DNA of 64,000 bases from Leishmania infantum JPCM5 (Eukaryota; Euglenozoa; Kinetoplastea; Trypanosomatida; Trypanosomatidae): NCBI RefSeq assembly GCF_000002875.2, contig NC_009408.2:534501-598500 (forward strand). The letters are read 5' to 3'. Numbering within the stretch: position 1 is the first letter of the stretch; every line of letters starts with the position of its first letter. The notes under the pieces are model-generated. The model made no database searches. It saw nothing but the letters and a program-made list of their open reading frames with translations, and was not told where the DNA came from. The position numbers were made by a program, and so were the translations under genes. Below, piece by piece: positions 30,701-39,214 of this stretch.

Positions 30701-33700
30701 GGTGGCTGGCTCGGAGCAGCGGCGGCCGCCCGGCTCATGGAATATGCGGAGGGGGAGAGCGAGCCGATTGTGGCACGGCCCATCGTGGGCTACATCACGC
30801 CCACGGCCGCCTTCTTTGACGCCGAGATGGGCTTCTTCTTCTTTGGCACCATGAGTGGCATGATTGGCTGCGTGGATCTGACGGCAGTTTTGTCACGCAC
30901 AGCCCTGCACGCCGCCGCTGCCGGCGCTGGGTGGGCGTATCCGTTGCAGGTTTACGGCGCAGTCCTCGCCCATCCGGAGGTGCTGCCGCCGGAAATGGGC
31001 GCCGCGTCGACGCCTGCGTCAGAGATGCCGTTGCCGTCTCTCGATTCCACCGTAAACTACTCCCGTCTGCCGGCCGTTGGCCACCGCAAAACGCGAACAA
31101 CGTCGCCGTTCTCGTTGGCCGCCGCGGGGATGACCGCGGTCACCACCAGTGGTGGTTTGCCAGTGAACTGTCTCTTCTTCTGTGGCGTGGGCCACTGCAT
31201 CATCTCCTCCGATCCCGACGGCGGCATCGTGCGCACTTCCTTCACGGCCGCCGCTGACACCCTCGACTACGCCCTTGGCACTCCAACGGTGGTAATGGCA
31301 ACTGCCAAGCCGATTCGCTTCATGGTGAGCTGCGCCAGTGGCCGCCGCTTCGTCACGGTACACAGTGACCGCCGCGCCTTCTTGTGGGCTGTCGGCCGCA
31401 CCTTGACGGAGTGCGTTCACCAGTACCCGCAGGAGGCGTACGACATCATTGATGTCTGCTTCATGCCACCGCATCAGCAGGTGGCCATGCTCATGTCAGA
31501 CCACAGCATCCGCATCTACGACGAAAGGGGGTCGCGTCCCTTGACCTCCATCCTACCTCCGCGCGGGTTGAGCAGCCGAGTCGAGGACATGGCCTCCATG
31601 ACCCTCAAGTGCTCTGCCAACGACGTTGATGGCTGCTTGACATACTTGCCGACGACGCAGCGGTTGGTGTGTGGGCTGCGCGGTCCCGTTCTGTATGAGC
31701 CTATCGCGCGCGCGCCAGCGCGGGGCGGCGCCCCGATCAGCACCGTCGAGGGTCTCGAGATGCCGGCGGCGACTGATACGCCAGAGAGGAAGAACTCCAA
31801 CCCAACTGATGCGGTACCCGCGTTGTCGACAGAGGGAATGCAGGCTGAGGAGGCACCTTTGCCCCCGTCGTCGTCGTCGCTGGGGTCGTCGCTGTCGCTG
31901 CCTCGCTTGCCGCAGTCGGCCTTGCCCTTCTCGAAGCCAACCTCCACCGCTCTCGCGGCGACGCAGGTGACGACTCTCTCGCCGCTGCGCTCGCGCGTCG
32001 CGTCCGTCTCCGCGTCGATGGGCTCTTCCACCTACGGTGGGATGCGCGGCTTGGGGGGCGACACTGCCGGCACCGAGACGGAAAAAGCGAAGGCTGCTGC
32101 TGCGGCGGCGCAGGAGGAGGTGAGGCGCCAACGCCAGCTGAACGCCGCTCTGCATAAGTGTCATCAGCGGCTGCGGCCCCATCAGACTCACTCCTCGGCC
32201 GTTATTGGGCTCCTGCTCGACCCCGGGCGCGGCGAGCTGCACAGCTTCAGCACCGACACGTGGTGCGTGTGGTACTACGACACAGGTAAGCGCCTCCGTG
32301 CGCCTCTGCATGTGCCGCGCGCGGCGGAGAAGGAGCTGGCGGTGCGCAGTCGGCGTGCTCTCCTGACGTGCTGCAGCTGGAGCACTGAAGGGCGCACGCG
32401 TGTGCTGGTGGGCACACGCGACAGCCGAGTGCTGACGCTGGACGCACGCCTCGTCTCCGTCATGAGCACGACGGACCCATTCACGCAGAGTGTCAGAGGC
32501 CCGACGTCGGGCGCTAGCAGCCCCATGCTCCTCGCAGACAAAGACGTTGGCGCAATCTCCAGCACTGGGAGCCGCACGCTGCTGTGCAGCGGCCACGTGT
32601 GCGAGGTCCGCCGTTACGAGGTCACGGGCGCACCGAAGCCCAGCGGAGAGGAGAATTTCATCTCTATGCGAGTGGAGCTGCCCTCTGCGTCGACAGCCGT
32701 CGCGCCGTCGCCAACGCACGGTGGTGGCACCGTCGCCACTGCAGCCCCCGCAGCGGCGGCAGTCAAGGACATGAAGTGCACCACAAGCGCCACCCGTGGT
32801 GGCTGCAGCGATACCACGATCACTGCCTGCTGCGTGGTGCGGGAGTCTCACCTGTGCCTTGGCACGGGTGACACACAGCTGTTCTTCTACCGCATGGTCG
32901 ACCGCAGCAGCCCCGTACACGTGGAGGTGCTGTGCGACGCGCACGGGGTGCCGGACGTCGGCCGCGTTGTGAGTCTGAACTACCTCAACGACCTGGCGCA
33001 CGACATACTGCTCGTCGTCGTCGACACCGGGATCCTCTTCCTGTACTCCTACACGCTGCAGCGCACGCTAGGGCGACACACCTTTCCAACTTTAGGGTCG
33101 CAGGTGTTTCTTACCGCATCGCCAACCTTCACATCACGGGGGCACACGCGGGGCCATCAGCAGCAGGAGCATTACATCACCAGCGTTGCTGTTGCCCGTG
33201 AGGTGGTAGGGGCGCCGCAGTCGTCGCTGCTGATGATGGCCTGTGGTGACTCGGTGGGGTACGTGCATGTCGTGCCTCTCGCCCACCTGCTCGCCGAGGT
33301 TCTGAGCACTACCTCGCGCGATAAGGGTGCGAGTAGCGCAGCGCGCGTACCCAAGAGTCATGAACTGCGCGTGTCGGCATCCTTTCGTGCCTCGCGCGGC
33401 GGTGTGTCATCGCTGGAGGTACTAGCCACGAACTCCTCGAATCCGACGGTTGCGTCGCCCAGTCACGCGAGCGTGGAGCTACCCTCCACGGAGCGCACCA
33501 CAGCCGCCACCTCGACGGCAACGCCATCTACTGTGCCGTTCTCCGAGCCGCATCTGCTCGTGTTTGCTGCGGGCTTTGACGGTAACGTGCGGGTATTCAG
33601 TCTTTCGCCCAACACGCTACAGCAGGATCTGCTGCCATTGCCCCACTTCGCGCCCACCACCTCCAACAGCACGTGGTCGGCGATGACGACGTTGCTGCAG

Positions 33701-36532
33701 CTGCCCCAGTCCTTCGCCACGAGCATTAGCTACACGAGAGCTTCGCACAACAGGACAGTGGTGCCCAGCCTGCCACGACGCAGCTCGTCTTTTCGAACCG
33801 TTGGCGGCGGCAGGGCCTCGCTGCCGAACCACGCCGTCGGAGCAATGTGCTACGAGGTGAACACGGTCGGACTCTGTGGCGTGGACACGTGGGACCTATG
33901 CGACCCGCGCACCTTCAGCGATATCGAGCAGGCCACGGTAATTACTCAAGCCCACAGCGACGGCCACATTGGCTTCGCGCTTCCATCCATCCTCGACGAC
34001 GTAGACGATAGCGAGAGGAACGTGGAAGGGTGCGGAGTGGCTGAGAACGCGGCCAGTGCTCCTGGAGAACGCATCGCTGCCGTCGGCCTGGCCTCCACAA
34101 CGGTGACGAAGGAAAGCGGGGCCGTGTTGCTCTATGACATCCTGCGCAGATCCAAGAAGCAGAAGCCGGGTAGCCCCACTGCCGCCGTCGGCACTTATGC
34201 GCAGCAGCCATTCCATCAATCGCGGTTAGCTGCAACAACCACCGGCGTCGCTGCGGACGGGGCAACTCCTCGTCAGTGCGGCAGCGCACCCAGGTCCCGT
34301 TCGCCGCCGCCGCCGTCCTCTGCGCGCATGGCTACACCTGCTGCAACGACAGCCGTAGCCGACACACGGGCTGCCGCAGCTTGGTCATGGAAGGGAGATG
34401 CCGGCACCAACGACGGACCCGTCCGCTATCCAGGATGCTGTACGAGCGCTGCACCGCCTCTGCCGCCTCTGCCGCCACCACCACCGGCGCACTTCACGCC
34501 GCACACAATCGGCGAGTTGGTGCGCGATGCGCTGCCGTATTCATGGAGTCGCTCCTCCAGCATGAGGGACATTGTCGCGGCGTCATCCTCTCCTCTTGAT
34601 CCGCCCATGCAGGACGCCGCAGGCTGCGTGCGCGACAGCCACATCCATGGTGTTCTCTCGCCGATCCCGCACCCGCAGGCGATGCGGAACCCGCTTGTAC
34701 GCGTGTACCCGCTGGCCCTTCTACGGCAGATGGGTCTGCTGCACCCCCTGGATACCACTCCAGATGTCGACCCAGAGACCGGGCTGCTGGTGCTCATCTC
34801 CGCGCACGACGCCTTCAGGCCCTGGAAGACGCGGCTGCTAGGGACGGAGAGCGCAAGCACCGCCACGGCGGCGCCGAACCTGATGGCCACTTCGCCCATG
34901 ACCAGCCTCATGTCGGTAAACCCCGCACTAGCGACGGCTGAGGTGAGTCGACCGCCGTCAGCTGCGGAGACGAACGACACTGACACGGTCATAAACGTGC
35001 AGAAATGCGCGTACACGCTGTCGTCCTCGCACTCTTTTTCGGAAACGAGCAGGTTCCTGTGCTCTCGTCACGCTGCGGCGACCGCGTGGCCGACGCCGCT
35101 TTCTCTGACCCCGGATCACACGAGGAGTGCAGGGGCGGAGGCGGGGTGGCGACACAGCAGCACTGGCGCCGACGATACAGAGCCTGAAACGTCGGTGTTC
35201 CTGACCGAGGGAGGGGTAGACTGGACTCGTCGGAGGTTGCGCACCGCGACCCCCGCCAGCTCTACGTGCTCTCCCCTGCGCCCCCTGGGCACGGCGACGG
35301 TGGCGGGAGAGCCGAGCTCTGCTTCTCGCCGTACGATCACGGAGGAGAAGACTGCTTTGGCAGACGCGGATGGGTCGCAGCGGGTCACCATCCGCGCCCC
35401 TTCCACCACAGAGTGGAAGATCGTTTCCGACGCGATCCGCGATAGCGCGGAGGCGTCGTCGCGACGGTCCATCTCGTCCGCGAACCCGAGCAGTGCTCTC
35501 GCGTGGTCGAACCGCTCGCACCCTCCGTTATTCCCGCCTGCACCACCCACCTCGGCACAGTCATTGGCAAAGCAGAAACTCACATACCTGCGTGGCGCTT
35601 TGGGAAGCGTCGATGCAGAGGTGCTCCGCATGAGGGAGGATCAGATGATGCTGGCGCACATGGCTGCCCGTCTGGATTGCTCGCGGCAGGTGCCGCTGCC
35701 GGCCCATGGAAACGCTACAGCCGCCATGGATGGCACATGGACGCACTCGCCTCCAATGAGCACCCCTGCCTTGGGCGAGTACACCTCTCGACTCATCCGC
35801 CTGTGGCGGCAGCGCGCTGGCGACGCGGTGGTGGAGGCTGTCACTGCCGCCCTCAAAGCCCTCGGAGCTGAGGAGGCCGCAGAGACGCACGGTTCCGCCG
35901 CCGCCACTGAGGACACGGGAACAACCACCAGCGCCGGCGCCTCCGCAACCTCTGCCATGCCACAAACAGCCGCTGCGCGCGCAACAGAGCCGCAGCTGGG
36001 CAGTCGCAGCTTTCCAACCCGCGGGTTGAAGGCCGGCGGTAAGGGGGCGCCGGGAAAGGCGATGTTGTCGCCACGTCAGCGCGATCCTACAGTGATGGCG
36101 TCGTCCTCGCGGTCAGAGCGGCGATCAAGCCACGGAGGCCAGTCTAGCCCCCAAACCGCGTACGCCGCAATGCTGCAGGCAAGTGCATCCACAACGTTCG
36201 GGCTCGAGCTCTTAGCCCTGTCGCTGCCAAATGAACCACAGGCAGCGCCGACTCGCGCGCGGCGCCGCACTGGCCGAGGCGCCGACGCATCGCTGTCGGC
36301 CGGAGCAGCCGCGGCACCTTCAAGACGGGGAGCAAGGGCGGCCGTGTCGGCAGCAGCAACAGCCGCCTCCTCCAAGGCAGCTCCTCATCTCGAGACAAGG
36401 CTTCCCATGACTGCCGTGCAGCAGGACGTGCAGCCCATCCGGGTGTGCTTGCCGTCAACGCTCCGCGCCGATGAGGGAGAGCGGATGTGGCTGCGGCGCT
36501 TCGAGGCTGCTTTCAACAACGTGGACAAGTGA
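27770..36532 (+). CDS. Very large WD40-repeat protein
   Basis: From the ATG at 27770 the protein has 2,920 residues. WD-like units are readable from about residue 865 onward: TVTSSKDGLLKVWDTTSG, a GGIVRTSF unit, FVTVHSDRRAFLWAVG, VAMLMSDHSIRIYDERG, LHSFSTDTWCVWYYDTGK and VFAAGFDGNVRVFSLSP, spread to about residue 1960 with long Ser/Ala/Thr-rich inserts between them. This could form two beta-propellers acting as a scaffold. The N-terminal segment AAYLSASDVAQLAALFRQYN resembles the EF-hand entry helix of WDR49/WDR64-type proteins, but the following DRDDSGGG is not a full calcium loop. The C-terminal third is mostly low complexity with a short helical stretch ending FEAAFNNVDK. Partners and location are unknown. 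The frame is open 69 nt further upstream but without an ATG. Confidence 0.85.
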   Translation: MERTEFLDSTYRGGGGGRGGEALLMNESSSLQRTARARAHAAQYLMDIDNACMPLLPDDPEKRISLHRQLRGRYNPTQIPLSSLSCAAYLSASDVAQLAALFRQYNLFSSEVVNALDRDDSGGGSGKSSAEGKGKEAVAAAATATAAKAPKSRPRSVGRDGEATPQSPSTVCPTVAAAPRPPVVLDAMHGKAGMGVLRCIARRWPPASPSVRPLGSTSPWAADVVAAAAGAAVTSSFSAPPSGRRAEGEPVARTLTETAAEDRRELAEPFTSESNDAALTTGWLVELLLEMVIENSAHSANASVGGGGAAPAAARAASGQPPTPPAASLPQPRPGTGSHHPYNNVDATHVAPTCFNSATMTCQTRRRDARVDQLRHFKAELTAWAERLAQKCDEREHRAAWHECVAQEEVLQRYQACVLQNQAPRLMGASLTGAPGGTSGVLSSRPKMLSFVNFEPAGALVSSKAGSNVSPRRNGGTGGRSNVSWGPPHVVKAVSPDAATTPTTRGTLCPSPLGSAARLIEPSGDPQSNTLPAAVQQQQPEISTHSDTSDADEVLSMHNNDNGGGLAHPSLPVEMLHSTVSSLAGSMVVLPSNAAGLGAGVVPPSMSVSVTGVSGAAADRSLLAAKARLTAPALKDLLQQPTQLYAYLWTSSAAARLAEEEERHQHHQRVRMVRGAQPPPSRGGDKSPSGSSVSPTESAFGARRSRAAAVQHLVCWSDVASNLLMGLETTWLSQRHEAAYARVPTALLEDLSEMTAPKRGGSGHHIGAGSNAHTVPRSFISTHEDGSDDDSDSLDGVALGGGTSSGSGVAGSGQACRRRLHKSGLGNDAVALQQRAVLFNSLGAAAETTLGALHSEAADHILASPTWRYTVTSSKDGLLKVWDTTSGQFVSTILNIGQSWVLTMTFLHGGEFLMVATSAAEITVVNFPAGGVLLKLRGCTSLATAVPQVKQPSTFFTKRYGLKPGECGRHKPTCSDGGGWLGAAAAARLMEYAEGESEPIVARPIVGYITPTAAFFDAEMGFFFFGTMSGMIGCVDLTAVLSRTALHAAAAGAGWAYPLQVYGAVLAHPEVLPPEMGAASTPASEMPLPSLDSTVNYSRLPAVGHRKTRTTSPFSLAAAGMTAVTTSGGLPVNCLFFCGVGHCIISSDPDGGIVRTSFTAAADTLDYALGTPTVVMATAKPIRFMVSCASGRRFVTVHSDRRAFLWAVGRTLTECVHQYPQEAYDIIDVCFMPPHQQVAMLMSDHSIRIYDERGSRPLTSILPPRGLSSRVEDMASMTLKCSANDVDGCLTYLPTTQRLVCGLRGPVLYEPIARAPARGGAPISTVEGLEMPAATDTPERKNSNPTDAVPALSTEGMQAEEAPLPPSSSSLGSSLSLPRLPQSALPFSKPTSTALAATQVTTLSPLRSRVASVSASMGSSTYGGMRGLGGDTAGTETEKAKAAAAAAQEEVRRQRQLNAALHKCHQRLRPHQTHSSAVIGLLLDPGRGELHSFSTDTWCVWYYDTGKRLRAPLHVPRAAEKELAVRSRRALLTCCSWSTEGRTRVLVGTRDSRVLTLDARLVSVMSTTDPFTQSVRGPTSGASSPMLLADKDVGAISSTGSRTLLCSGHVCEVRRYEVTGAPKPSGEENFISMRVELPSASTAVAPSPTHGGGTVATAAPAAAAVKDMKCTTSATRGGCSDTTITACCVVRESHLCLGTGDTQLFFYRMVDRSSPVHVEVLCDAHGVPDVGRVVSLNYLNDLAHDILLVVVDTGILFLYSYTLQRTLGRHTFPTLGSQVFLTASPTFTSRGHTRGHQQQEHYITSVAVAREVVGAPQSSLLMMACGDSVGYVHVVPLAHLLAEVLSTTSRDKGASSAARVPKSHELRVSASFRASRGGVSSLEVLATNSSNPTVASPSHASVELPSTERTTAATSTATPSTVPFSEPHLLVFAAGFDGNVRVFSLSPNTLQQDLLPLPHFAPTTSNSTWSAMTTLLQLPQSFATSISYTRASHNRTVVPSLPRRSSSFRTVGGGRASLPNHAVGAMCYEVNTVGLCGVDTWDLCDPRTFSDIEQATVITQAHSDGHIGFALPSILDDVDDSERNVEGCGVAENAASAPGERIAAVGLASTTVTKESGAVLLYDILRRSKKQKPGSPTAAVGTYAQQPFHQSRLAATTTGVAADGATPRQCGSAPRSRSPPPPSSARMATPAATTAVADTRAAAAWSWKGDAGTNDGPVRYPGCCTSAAPPLPPLPPPPPAHFTPHTIGELVRDALPYSWSRSSSMRDIVAASSSPLDPPMQDAAGCVRDSHIHGVLSPIPHPQAMRNPLVRVYPLALLRQMGLLHPLDTTPDVDPETGLLVLISAHDAFRPWKTRLLGTESASTATAAPNLMATSPMTSLMSVNPALATAEVSRPPSAAETNDTDTVINVQKCAYTLSSSHSFSETSRFLCSRHAAATAWPTPLSLTPDHTRSAGAEAGWRHSSTGADDTEPETSVFLTEGGVDWTRRRLRTATPASSTCSPLRPLGTATVAGEPSSASRRTITEEKTALADADGSQRVTIRAPSTTEWKIVSDAIRDSAEASSRRSISSANPSSALAWSNRSHPPLFPPAPPTSAQSLAKQKLTYLRGALGSVDAEVLRMREDQMMLAHMAARLDCSRQVPLPAHGNATAAMDGTWTHSPPMSTPALGEYTSRLIRLWRQRAGDAVVEAVTAALKALGAEEAAETHGSAAATEDTGTTTSAGASATSAMPQTAAARATEPQLGSRSFPTRGLKAGGKGAPGKAMLSPRQRDPTVMASSSRSERRSSHGGQSSPQTAYAAMLQASASTTFGLELLALSLPNEPQAAPTRARRRTGRGADASLSAGAAAAPSRRGARAAVSAAATAASSKAAPHLETRLPMTAVQQDVQPIRVCLPSTLRADEGERMWLRRFEAAFNNVDK

Positions 36533-37507
36533 AACAAGTGCTGACCGCCGCCATTTGGCATCGCAGGCGGCGCCCTCCAGTGCCGCATCTCTGGCGCACC
36601 GCCAACAGCTTCTTATCGCTCCTGTTCAGCTTCAAACACGTTTTTTTTTGTTTTTCTAACCTGGTCGGTATTGTAGCCACCTTGAAGTACCCCGCGCTGC
36701 TTCTCTCACTCACTCTTGCCTCTCTTTCTCATTTTGTGCTCTCACGCTCTCTGGCGCGCTGCGGAAGCCTTTCGGTGCCTGTCCGTGCGTGTGTCGCGCG
36801 TTCCGCTTCCGCATCAGAGATGCGCCGAGAGAGAGAGGTGCTCGATACTTCACTGCATCTCTTCTCTTGCGCGCGTATCTGCTCTCTCCCTTTTCACCTG
36901 TTCCGTTGTGCTGCACTTACATGTCTGATCGGGCGCGCCGGCATGCGCTTTGGCTTTTGACGGCCTCCCACCTCTATCCTTCACTCTTGCACCTGGAACA
37001 GCTCCGCGCCCCCCCCCCCCCTCCCCTCTCCTCCACTCCCCCCCCCACACCTTCCCTCTGCACGCACATGCGCAAGAATGCGACGTGAACACGTGCTTTG
37101 GCACCTCGTCCCCAACTCGCGAACGCGTTCGTGCAGTTGCGCGCTCGGATGTGAGCCCGATGTCTGCGCGTGTACGTGTCTGATGTACATAGTAGGCCAT
37201 GCGCCCTTGTGTGTGTGTGTGTGTCTGTACGCTCCCATCTATGTAAGTTGTCCGGCCAGCCGAGCCCTCCACTTTCGCCATCACTACCACAGCACAAAGC
37301 GAAGGAAGCCAAGAAAATCAACCGGACGTCTGTCTCGGCCGAGGCCCCTCCACCCCATGCGACCCTCCTTCTCTCAGCTCTCTCTAGTCCTGCTGTGAAA
37401 CACTTCTGTGGTGGCGTGTGCCCGTCACCACACCGTCGCGCTCCCCTTTTCCGCTGTGATGCACACCCACACACATCCATGTACGCATACAACTCCTGGC
37501 CATGCAC

Positions 37508-37552
37508 TCCCACTCCTCTCTGTCTTTCTGTCTCTCTCTCTTTCCGTCGCAG
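37508..37552 (+). promoter_or_regulatory. Strong polypyrimidine tract with AG, candidate trans-splice acceptor
   Basis: A long CT run (tctttctgtctctctctctt within it) ends in CGCAG with the AG at 37551-37552. An ATG opening a 39-codon ORF follows 53 nt later. It could equally direct splicing of the downstream START gene or an unseen small gene. Confidence 0.4.
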
Positions 37553-37605
37553 CCGCGGTCATCACTGCTGACACCCGCGCATGTGCACAGAAACCCGCGA
37601 CGAAC

Positions 37606-37725
37606 ATGCTCGCGTACATCGTCGTTTTCCCAAAGCTCGACTTACCGAAGCATCCGCGTGTCGCGAAGCGACTGTGCCGGAAACTCATCGTTTCCAACAC
37701 GGAAGCTCGGCTGGTAGGGTACTAG
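37606..37725 (+). CDS. Candidate 39-residue small protein
   Basis: The ORF reads MLAYIVVFPKLDLPKHPRVA onward and ends in a basic stretch before VGY and a TAG. It looks less repeat-like than its surroundings and sits 53 nt after one of the best acceptor-like tracts in the spacer. Against it: it is very short, its codon bias is only moderate, and no family is recognised. It might be a fragment of a lost gene. Confidence 0.25.
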   Translation: MLAYIVVFPKLDLPKHPRVAKRLCRKLIVSNTEARLVGY

Positions 37726-38202
37726 TGGTACAGCAGACGGTTTAGGACACCCAACATGCGCTGACACATTATCCGGCCGCCATGCACGCGTGTCGCTCGT
37801 TCTTATGCCTGTCTCCTGCAGTCCTCCGTTTCTGCCCGACTGGTTGCGACCTCACCCCTTTCGCCTGCACCGAACGTGAGCACCGTCTCGAATTTTTTTG
37901 GGGTCCATCCCCCCTTCCTCCTTCTCGTAAGAGCCACCAAATTGACTTCCTTTCACGGACGCTCAGACAGGCAGAGATACAGGGAGAGAGGGAGGGGGAG
38001 CCCACACATTCGGCTTGCGTTTTCGATGCGGTGTCGCGTTGACGCGTCATCGTTGCGACCGGCTTTCCTTTTCCTTCATCTCCGTCTGCGTCCCTCGTGG
38101 TCTTTGGTGAGGTCACTCACCAACGTTTGTGCGCCCGCTTTCGCTTGTTGTTCTTTGTTCGATTCCTTCGATCGGTTCCTTTTTTTCGTTGTGCGTTTCT
38201 GA

Positions 38203-38238
38203 ACCCCTTCCTGCTCTCTCCTGCTCCCACTTCCGCAG
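38203..38238 (+). promoter_or_regulatory. Polypyrimidine tract with AG, candidate trans-splice acceptor
   Basis: Cttcctgctctctcctgctc-type CT run ending CCGCAG with the AG at 38237-38238, immediately before ATGs at 38241 and 38258 in different frames. Confidence 0.35.
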
Positions 38239-38257
38239 TGATGCGCTTGACTTGTGC

Positions 38258-38632
38258 ATGCTTGCTGCTATGCTTTCCTCGACTGGCTTCCCCTCCTCCG
38301 CCTCTTCCGCGGACACAGGTGGGGGTGGGGGGGGTGCTTCCGTCCTCCCATCTTGGAGTCGCCTCCAGGATGCGCATGGGGCTCGTCCGAGGGGTGCGGG
38401 AGGCACCACGACAGAAGCAGCAACGGCGGTAACCCCGGCAGACATTCGGGGAGGGGGCCGAGAGTGTATACCCCTGCCCAGCTCCACTTGTGGCTTCTCC
38501 AGGCTATCGAATCCCCAAGACACACGCACAAATATAAATACGGCCGATGGCAGGCACGTGCAGTTGCTGGGCTACCCGGCTGCATTGTTCGTGCTCCTTC
38601 ACAAGTCCATCAAATACCCAAAGGATGTGTGA
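38258..38632 (+). CDS. Candidate 124-residue hypothetical protein
   Basis: It opens with an ATG 20 nt after an acceptor-like CT tract. The first 70 residues are Gly/Ser/Ala/Thr-rich, and the last 45 look more like ordered protein (HVQLLGYPAALFVLLHKSIK near the end). Codon third-position bias is moderate, no family is recognised, and a competing ATG in another frame (38241, 63 codons) lies upstream. It could be a genuine small gene, a remnant, or chance. Confidence 0.3.
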   Translation: MLAAMLSSTGFPSSASSADTGGGGGGASVLPSWSRLQDAHGARPRGAGGTTTEAATAVTPADIRGGGRECIPLPSSTCGFSRLSNPQDTRTNINTADGRHVQLLGYPAALFVLLHKSIKYPKDV

Positions 38633-38846
38633 AGCCCTCTTCCCCGCTCTCTCCTCCTCCCTAAACTATGCAACGGGCCTGCGAGGCCACGTGCGAAGTA
38701 TGCGAACCGCGTTTACGCCCCCGTAAAAAAAAAAACGGAGCGCTCTTCATTCTACATTCCTCTAGCCCCTTTCTTCCTTCCCATCCGGAAATCCACGAGA
38801 ACCAAGTAGGTCAAGTAGGAGCAGCAACAGCACACGCTCCTGCTGG

Positions 38847-38877
<31 letters not shown>

Positions 38878-38888
38878 ATACACACACA
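38847..38888. repeat. CA-rich microsatellite
   Basis: About 12 CA units followed by CATACA-type variants, in the 5' region of the START-like gene. Confidence 0.9.
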
Positions 38889-39214
38889 TCCAGACGCAGG
38901 CGCACAGCTACCTGTTTCGCCTTTTATTATCTCCTCTCGCCGCCTCCCTTCTTAGTCTTCCATCCTGCTCTTTGTTCGGGCTATACTTCATCGGGAATAC
39001 CGCGTGCGTCACCGCTGGCGCTCCTGCTTAGCTCTTTCTGCGTTCTCGGCTTCACAGCGCACCCAACCCCCGCCGCTGCTCTTTCCCCCTCCCCCCTGCA
39101 TCGCCCATCGGTATCTTCTCAGCTGCGGTCAAGTAAAGACACACCCGCACAGAGAGGGGACGAAGGCGACACTGCCCTGCACCAGTGCAGCGGGAATAAA
39201 CTCTCACAGCCACG

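Larger units (their letters stand above)
36533..39214. other. 2.7-kb intergenic region with microsatellites and weak small-gene candidates
   Basis: The longest spacer between well-supported genes here. It holds a T-run near 36641-36655, C-runs near 37010-37047, a GT run near 37208-37224, a CA repeat at 38847-38888 and many CT tracts. Two short ORFs with good acceptor-like sequences upstream (37606 and 38258) are listed separately. The rest looks like UTR. Confidence 0.55.

Noticed and set aside
37782..38042. 86-codon + ORF starting MHACRSFLCLS
   Set aside because: Overlaps C/T-rich DNA, has weak codon bias, and ends in repeat-like purine tract; less convincing than its two neighbours.
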